Notes under the pieces: model-generated
Database searches by the model: none
Seen by the model: only the letters and a program-made list of their open reading frames with translations
What the model was told of the DNA's origin: nothing
Source: Brasenia schreberi
Lineage: Eukaryota > Streptophyta > Magnoliopsida > Nymphaeales > Cabombaceae
Reading direction: 5' to 3'
Assembly (NCBI GenBank): GCA_036023115.1
Contig: JAYKKT010000064.1
Span: 8,068,501 to 8,132,500, forward strand
Length of the DNA stretch: 64,000 nucleotides
Part shown: positions 52,541 through 64,000 of the stretch, one piece after another
How positions within the stretch are numbered: the first letter of the stretch is position 1
Layout: every line of letters begins with the position of its first letter
Program-made: the position numbers and the translations under genes

Positions 52541-54830
52541 AATAAATTAAAAAATAAATTTTTAATCATGATATTTTTTTTTTTTTAATTTCCTTAAGAA
52601 AAGTGTCATATATGCATACATAGCTCATCACGGTACATACTAAAGACCTGTGGGTGACATGGAGAGCAATTAACTCATTTAAAAGGTATATATAAATTTT
52701 CATTTACATTTCTTAAACAATGCACCCTTTTTTTGCAATTGTATTAATTGATTTCTTTCACATTACGATTTCTGGGAGCCTCAGGTGCATCTTGACCTCC
52801 TAGTTCATAAGTTAATAAATTTCTATTTTCCACCATGTACCTTTCAAATTGAATATAACAATTGCGAATTGCAATCTCCTATTTGAATACAAACAATGTA
52901 TCCTTCAACAATTTCAAAAGTAGTATCATTACTTGTATTGCTTTCAATGTCCTTATTACAAAGGAAAGTCAGCTCTCTTTCATCATTATTGATCAAATTT
53001 TCTCGTCAGAAACACTTATCTTGCTTGAATAAACCAATTTCCTTTTTATTTATATATACGCTAACAACTATTTCTACTTGTAAATAAGAAAGTATAAGGG
53101 AAGTAAGTATAATTTCTCAAACAAAAAGATACTAAGTTGTAATAAGTAAGTGCAAATCTTAAGGAAGCATTTGGTTCATGAGTTATTTTTACATTAAGTG
53201 AGAATCTTCAAAGTGGAAATGTTTAATTCTCATGATTTGAAAAGAGATATGTAAAAATATTATCATACATACCTTATTTTCAAAATTATTTATTGACCAC
53301 TTACTTCCACCAAATCATTTCCAAGTGAGTGAGGCAATCATGGGTCAGTGATGATTGTTATTGTGGGTAGGAATAATTAGAGTTATAAAATGACACTCTT
53401 ACCCACCTTTACTTTCAAATTCTCAAAAATGATCAAAGTTAATGTTAGTGGGCATGTAAACAATAAACCAAACATAGATTTGATATATTCCTATGAACAT
53501 CATTCTTTGTTAGAATGTGTTATTCCCAAGAATCATATTCATTCAATATTCCCCAAGAATCACATTCCTCAAATGAAAAATCAACTCTCGAGCCAAAATG
53601 TCTTGTACAAAGGAGGTTAATCTAATAATAACCTTTAAAAGTATTGACATAATATTACATAAATTTAAAAAATAAATTAATCATGATTTTTTTATCATTT
53701 TAAGAAAGGTCATATATATGAAGCAAATAGCTCAACATGGTATACACTAAAGACTGGTGGGTAGAGTCCGCTAAAATAGGTCAAGCTTCCGAGACAGGCC
53801 TACTAAATAAGCCAACAAAATAGACATGTGTTAGACTAGTAAAAATACAAGTTCAAAATTAAAAATAACTCGAATTGAAGCCTAGTCCAAAATGGGCTCG
53901 GGTCATTTCCTACCCTCAATCCCGATAACATTACATAAGTAGCGGGTTGGCCTAACACAATATCGGCCCGAAAAATCACATGCGCATAATCCGACTCTCA
54001 ATTGCTCGAGTCGTCGACCTGACCCGGTTTGACAACTATAAATTTTTATGCGAGTGATATGAGTAGCTATTAACTCATTTTATAAGGTATATATAAATGT
54101 CATTTACATTTAAACAATGTACCATTTTTTTAAATTGTATTCTTTAATTTTCCATCACGTGACAAGATTTTGTGCATCTTGACTCCTAGTCTATAAGTTA
54201 ATAGTCTCCTAGTTTCCACACTAATACCTTTTCAAGTTGGAATATAACAATTGCAAATTGCAATATCCTATTTGAATACAAACAATATATCCTTCAACAA
54301 TTTCAAAAGTAGAAACATTACTTGTATCGCTTTTTTTATGTCCTGGTTACAAAGGAGGTTTCATTTTCATCATTATTGATCAAATTTTCTAGTTGTAAAC
54401 ATTTGCTTGAATAAATTCCTCAATATCCCTTACTTTATATATAGTTTCAACACTATTTCTGCTTGTAAATAATAAAGCAAAGGAAGCTAAGTATAATTTC
54501 TCAAACAAAAAAGATATTAAGCGTAATAAGTGCAACTCATAAGTGAGCATTTGATTCAAGAAGTTAGTTTTACATTGGCCCCCGAGAATCTTCAAGGTGG
54601 AAATGTTTTATTCCTCATATTTGCGTAAGAGATATATAAAAATATTTTCATACATGCCTTATTTTTAAAAATATTTATTGATTCACTCGCTCCCACCAAA
54701 TCATTTCCTGGGTGATAGAGAGTGGGTTCAATGGCCGGGTCAGTGATGATCATGGCGTGGTATGCTATAGTAATTAGAGTTATAAAAATGACATTCTTAC
54801 CCACCTTTACTTTTAAATTCTAAAAAATAT
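52541..54830. repeat. Two diverged copies of a ~0.9-1.1-kb direct repeat
   Basis: Copy 1 is about 52541-53440 and copy 2 about 53660-54830. They share long blocks in order: 'taatcatgat', 'atactaaagac', 'taactcattt-aaaaggtata', 'gaatataacaattgc-aattg', 'tatccttcaacaatttcaaa', 'aatttctcaaacaaaaa', 'tgattgtt/tgatgatc' and 'ttcttacccacctttact'. Copy 2 carries an extra ~285 bp at about 53760-54045. No protein coding is visible. Copy 1 lies directly upstream of the hAT-like remnant, so the repeat may be transposon non-coding DNA. Confidence 0.75.
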
Positions 54831-55059
54831 TAAATATTAAAAGCAATCAGTGATGCTGACCGCCTAATGAGTACGCGAGCGCCAGGTGGTGCCTGCAGTC
54901 TAGCCAGGCGATCAACGAGGATGACCACCTCTCCAATATTTTTGCACGCCACGCGACACACACGGGCTGGTTAACAACGGTTATCTTGTCAATATATATA
55001 GCATCCAATGAGAGAGAATCATGTGGTACTCTCTTTTTTAAAAATATATTTTAATTGCT

Positions 55060-55340
55060 GGTTCTAGGATGGAACCGGTAAATTTCATATTAGGATCCGG
55101 ATCACTCGTTCGAAAATGACGGTTTGGTTATGGAACGGACTCGACGGTTCGAACCGGAACCAAACTACCGGTTTGAATAGTCATTCCGGTTTCGAATCAG
55201 TTTTTCAAATATACAAACCATAACATAGCCGGTTACGATTACGATTCCAAAACTGAAACCGACGGTTCCAGTTTGTGAGCCGATTCGGTTTCTTTTTGAA
55301 CCGTCCGATGAGTTTGGAACCGATCATGTCCACCGTGTAG
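55060..55340. repeat. GGTTC/GAACC-rich dispersed repeat patch
   Basis: The densest of the patches described at 35340-35640 (AACCGG, GGTTCGAACC, CCGGTTT), ending in 'gatcatgtccacc'. Confidence 0.55.
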
Positions 55341-55698
55341 TGCGAGGATGTTGAAGAATGATCCTTAAAAGCATCTAAAAGGAGAAACGTCTCTTCATTC
55401 ACTAATTCATACTCAAAGTCAGAAAGCCTGACATGAACAGGCAAGGAGAGTTTCCTTCTCCACTAAATTAAATGAAAGGGAGAAGGTGAGTCACCAATCA
55501 CCATCGCTCCCCATTTTAATGCTTGCACAGAGGAGAAAGAAAGCGATTCTAGTGCACGTGAGGGTTCTCTTTACAACGCCCACTTTTATTTACTCTTCAT
55601 TGCTACGCAAGATTCCATAAAGATAAAGGATTCTTCTCCCTTCTTACCAATCCTTGGTTGCTTCATGCGGTTCTGCACTGCTTCCCTTCAAGCAAGGC

Positions 55699-55730
<32 letters not shown>

Positions 55731-55925
55731 CTCTCTCTCAATTAGAGGTCTTGATAAGAAAATAGCTTCACAGTAGGTGTCTGCCTCATAAATGTGAATT
55801 GGTGCTGTCATTTGAAATGTTCTTATCTATATTTTTATGTCTCATATTAACTTGACTTTATGTGCGTCCTTTACTTTATTTATGGCATCATTGTACTTTT
55901 CTACTCTTGCAACACATGTAATAAA
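55341..55925. other. Intergenic DNA
   Basis: No gene recognised. A CT run lies at 55699-55738. Confidence 0.4.
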
Positions 55926-56931
<1,006 letters not shown>

Positions 56932-57138
56932 GGGAGGCATGTCAGTATCAGCCGACTGGATCGTATTGACATTTTTACGACTCATGTCCGATCATTTCCT
57001 TTCGATAGCATGGCCGTAAGTATCCTTCATCACTTTTCAAATACCTTAGATAAGAAGATCCTTTGATGGGTTTGTGTTCATATTTTTTCATGTAAAATCA
57101 TCAACTGGATCATTTTGATTGTTTGATGAATTGCGGTG

Positions 57139-57515
57139 AACCGTGAACTGAGTTTTGGCTGCAAATTGTTTGATGAAATACTTCATAGAGACCGGATTTC
57201 GTGGAACACCATGATTGTTGGGTATAGCCACAATGGGAGGTATACGGAGGCCTTGGATGTTTTGAGGGAGAGCAGAGATTAAATGTAGACCCAAATGACG
57301 TGACCCTTTTCATTTTTCTTCTTGTTGTGCATACTTGGGTGTTCTTAATCTTGGCAGATGGATTCATGCTTATATAGTTATATCAACAAGAATATGCCTT
57401 ATTGTGATAATATGTCTCTTTTTACTAGCTTGATTGACATGTGTACAAAATGTGTGAGCATTTGAGCTGCAAGAAAACTCTTTGACAAAGTGAGATCAAG
57501 AAAACGGAGCAATGA
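57139..57515 (+). pseudogene. PPR protein fragment (PLS type), degenerate
   Basis: Contains CKLFDEILHRDRISWNTMIV and GYSHNGRYTEALDVLRE, then in another frame LNVDPNDVTL, GWIHAYIV, SLIDMCTKCVSI, a stop, and AARKLFDKV. These are the consecutive P/L/S repeat signatures (W-N-T-M-I-x-G-Y; A-L-x-x-F-R-E-M; P-N-x-V-T-L; S-L-I-D-M-Y-x-K-C-G; A-x-K-L-F-D-x-M) of plant pentatricopeptide-repeat proteins, which act in organelle RNA processing. Several frame changes and stops; only about two repeats remain. Flanked by AT-rich DNA and the TA block. Confidence 0.82.
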
Positions 57516-58540
57516 AATATATTAAATCCGTGAGAGGCCCCAAGGAGCTTCTTGGTGATTATGTGTACCGTTACTATATTAAATTTGAAGATGCATAGAG
57601 CAAGAAAACAGAAAAGACTCACAATAACATGATATGCTTTGCTTTTTTTTTGCATGAAACGAGATATTTTGTGTGATCAGAGTTAAATCCCAGCTTCCCC
57701 ATCAAGCATTGAAGAGTTAGACCAAGAAAAAAAAGTATCAATCATAATTCATATGTTTCCAAATTATGAATCTTTAAAAGGCCACCCAAGATTGAAAGAC
57801 TTTGAAAATTGTGTTTGTTACGAATTTAACGAATGTGCATTTAATGATTTCAATTACTTAAACGTATTACATTAGCAAGTGTGTGACTGTGATTGTCGGT
57901 TAATAAATGATCATCATCAATAGTTATTTGTTATCATTTTTGTATTATATGAGTATGTATATAGTCCATACTTCCATTATTGATGGTATTTTATCTTGTG
58001 GGATTTATAAAATCTTAATGATGTTAAACGTTCAGTAGTTTGGTTATCAATTTAAGAATCATTGATTGTTATATTTGCATTAAGACATTACTTTTTACTC
58101 TTAAAAAGTTGATTACACAAAAAAAACTATATCATGAACTCTTAGTAATTAATAACTTTCTTACACATATCAGTCTCGCATATAATGAAGCATGTACCAA
58201 TACCATATATTTTCGCCTCCCACCCTAAATTTTCTAGATCCACCATTGTCCCATAGTTTGCTTTACACCAACTAAAGCTGCCATCTTTTGGAGACTTTGG
58301 TTTGCTTTTCCCCTCTCTGAAGCATATTCAAGTGCTTCTTCGAGTGACTTACGTAAAGTCTGTCGCTTATAATGTTTCCTTGCCTCACCATGCACCTATC
58401 TTCTTTCTTTTATTCTTTCAATCTCATATCTTCTTTCTTTTATTCTTTCAATCTCATATTGTTAATCTATTTCTTGATTGCTTGAGTTGGGATGCTAAAT
58501 CTCAGCGTTAGAAAATAGCAAGACTTTTGACGGTCTTAAG
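57516..58540. other. AT-rich intergenic DNA
   Basis: No gene recognised. A perfect short tandem duplication ('atcttctttcttttattctttcaatctcat' unit of about 30 bp) is at 58399-58458. Confidence 0.45.
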
Positions 58541-58800
58541 AAGGAGGACTCTTGGTCGAACATGAGTATAGGCTAGCTTACTAGACCCGTCACTCTTTAT
58601 GACAAAAAAGGCCTCTTCTTAGAGTAGGGGTGTAATGGAGCCGAGTCGAACACGAGCATAGGCATGCTCCATTAAGCTCATTTAAGAGATGCCTGGTCGA
58701 GCTGATGCTCGATCAAGCTTAGGCCCTCTAGGATGAAGCTCAACTCAACCTATATTTGAATTCGAGTTCAGCTTGTTAGGCTCATTTCTTTAAGATCATG
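58540..58800. repeat. Dispersed repeat rich in GAGC/AGCTCG words
   Basis: A phrase 'gtcgaacatgagtataggc' is repeated with changes 80-90 bp later ('gtcgaacacgagcataggc'). Many GAGCT, GCTCGA and AAGCTCA words follow, without an open frame. Looks like a decayed transposon end; class unknown. Confidence 0.4.
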
Positions 58801-59391
58801 AATAAACTAATCATTGAATTTAATTAAATCGAGATCAATTGAGCCTGTGAATGAGTGTGAACTAAAGCTCGACCAATCAAAATCTCCACCAGGACACACG
58901 ATAAACAACAATTTAAAATTGATAAATGCCCATTTGTAGTGCACTTGATTAAGACTTTGCACTTGACAAAGAGACTCATACCTGTATGTTTTGCCTTGAT
59001 TCCCATCACTATTTACAGTGTTTTCATCCCTTCCATTCTTTTCTCCCAACCAATACTACAAGCCCCTATGTTGTTATATCCATAGGATATGGTAATATTG
59101 TAGGTTGATACTTATATCTTTTCTTGCTCGTTCATCAGTTTGTTTCCTATTTTATCAAAAAGTAAGTTATGATATTATCATAGTGTATGTATTATATTAT
59201 GATATATATATATATGCATATATGGAAACTCAATCTTGCCCACTTTTGACATGCCTACTCATACTTATATATTGGTTTTAGATGACATGAATATAATTTA
59301 ATTTTTTTTTAAAGATTCTCAAAAGAAGATAAAGGACAATGATAGTATACTCATGTCCCAAAAAGCAATCGTCGGATAATATCATTGGTGG

Positions 59392-59458
<67 letters not shown>

Positions 59459-60835
59459 CTATCTATATATATATATATACTGAAAGATATAGGGTCCGAT
59501 ATGATATTTACTACTGCTCCTTCCAGTGACTTAAAATAGTGGATTATGGCATTTGGAGAAGAGGACAAAAGAATAGATTCTCCTTTGGCAGGGAGGGCGT
59601 GGAAGGGAACCCAAAAGTCTCCCTTTTGACAAATCTCTATCTTGGTTCCTCTTAACCTAGCATGCTTAGGTCCCATTGAAAGCAATATCTCTCTATAGTC
59701 TTATGGAGCGGGGAACAGGTGGACCCTTCCCTTCCCTGTATCGGACACCCACCCTTTCTTTGTTCTCATTGTCAATCATCTCTCAAGTACGACGATTGTC
59801 AACTTATACGAGCTTCAACCTTTTAATTTCAACTACAAATAGTAGTCCGAAATTTCAAAACACGACGAGGAACGAACACAGCAAGACCACAAAAGTTTGT
59901 CTTCGTGTCCACATACAGTGACACGGAAAGGAAAGGCCACATTGTGTTCCGGTTAACATGCATGTTTCTATACGAATATAACTTGGCAATACATGAAAAA
60001 TGAGATGAAGCACAAGATTTCAACTCAATCGGACCTGAATTAGTGTCACCATCGCTATCCACCTCTGCCAGCTATCACCTCCATCAGCCACCGATCATCA
60101 CCACCACAACCCATCTCTGCCTTTGTGGCCCAACATCACCACCATCTAAATGCTTCTATTTATAAAATAAATTTTCTACTCTAATAGCTTGTTTTTGTTC
60201 TTTATTTTGTGATGACATCAGAACAAGCCCTCGCACAGGGAAATGTTGAGGGAGATTTGCCATAAAACATTACAACAAAATAGTCGTTTTGTGACGCTCC
60301 TTCGATAAACGTTGAACATGATGGTGCGTAGTTGAATTGGCAGCATAAGCGATAAATTTGGCATAACGCCACAGAAAGAGAGATCCGTCAGTGATTGTTT
60401 GGGCACGATTGTAAACCTTGAATTAGCACCACCAGGATGACAATCTTGGACATGTTGGATTATACGCCATGGCCGTCACTGTAACACCACTTTGCTGTAA
60501 TGAAACTCCGTTTGTTTCCAACGAAGAAGGCGACTTGCGTTTTGAATATGAGATGTCAAGAGGGGCATAATAAGGATATCTACTCCACAAATTTGAGTTT
60601 CAGTTTCTCATCTATGATCAATAGATGACCATACAATATGTTTATAACCCATCTTCTCTTTGCAAATTTATGCATTTCACAGTCCCCTCAATCTTGTGTT
60701 TAACTTTTAAAGCAATTGCTCACGCAGTCAAGTAGGCATCGTACATCCTTTCAGTTCCACAGTGGTAGATGGTGCACAGTTAAAAAGGTTACTCTGTTCC
60801 TCTTAGTTTTTTTCTTTTTTGTCCAAGTAAATAGA
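58801..60835. other. Intergenic DNA
   Basis: No gene that I can support. A CT/ATCT/TA compound microsatellite is at 59394-59479. Confidence 0.4.
59394..59479. repeat. (CT)n(ATCT)n(TA)n microsatellite
   Basis: CT run to 59440, then ATCT, then TA to 59479. Confidence 0.95.

Positions 60836-60926
<91 letters not shown>
60836..60926. repeat. (TA)n microsatellite
   Basis: TA run of about 90 bp. The flanks ('agagtata' on the left, 'ccctattcattaaggaa' on the right) recur without the expansion at 61645-61682. Confidence 0.95.

Positions 60927-64000
<3,074 letters not shown>

Overview
The window is nuclear DNA of a flowering plant. Split genes have plant-type GT/AG introns, there is a nuclear-encoded chloroplast photosystem protein, and the gene families include BIG GRAIN 1-like, plant MSL mechanosensitive channels, SLAC1-type anion channels and PPR proteins. 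Most of the rest is AT-rich repeat DNA. I cannot name the species.

Only three protein genes look intact. (1) 40S ribosomal protein S3, five exons, + strand, 1494-5247. (2) PSBX, the nuclear-encoded photosystem II subunit X, single exon, - strand, 18393-18761, with G-box, I-box and TATA-like sequences upstream. (3) A BIG GRAIN 1-like gene, single exon, + strand, 45599-46789. Decayed genes include a replication protein A large subunit (RPA1) at 7023-8654, an MSL10-like channel at 28221-31973 (all splice sites good, but six in-frame TAG stops), a PPR fragment at 57139-57515, a hAT-type BED zinc-finger remnant at 52084-52500 and a tRNA-Tyr-like gene at 38432-38520.

Between 9.2 and 34.6 kb lies a colony of RTE-clade non-LTR retrotransposons (endonuclease plus reverse transcriptase, TTG-repeat tail). 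Copies are A (9235-12968, +), B (13696-16959, -, least damaged), C (19330-22549, +), D (24611-27842, +) and E (33675-34570, +, truncated), plus a nested fragment inside C and older 3'-end scraps. Target-site duplications are readable for A, B, C and the nested copy, and weakly for D. They show that copy A entered with its own 5' region already duplicated.

The most unusual object is at 35806-37042: a 1.24-kb element with inverted ends and an 8-bp target duplication. It carries pieces of two unrelated host genes in the same orientation, a SLAC1-homologue anion channel and a P2B calcium ATPase. It looks like a gene-capturing (Pack-type) non-autonomous DNA transposon.

From 38 kb to the end the sequence is mostly AT-rich, with microsatellites (TA, CT/GA, ATCT), tandem duplications (84 bp, 268 bp, 361 bp and about 1.1 kb), a small tRNA-derived SINE family, a MITE-like element at 47229-47796 and recurrent GGTTC/GAACC-rich patches. 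The intact genes are unrelated in function (translation, photosynthesis, auxin/growth) and form no pathway. The RPA1-PSBX neighbourhood may be old microsynteny, since their Arabidopsis counterparts are, as I recall, adjacent loci.
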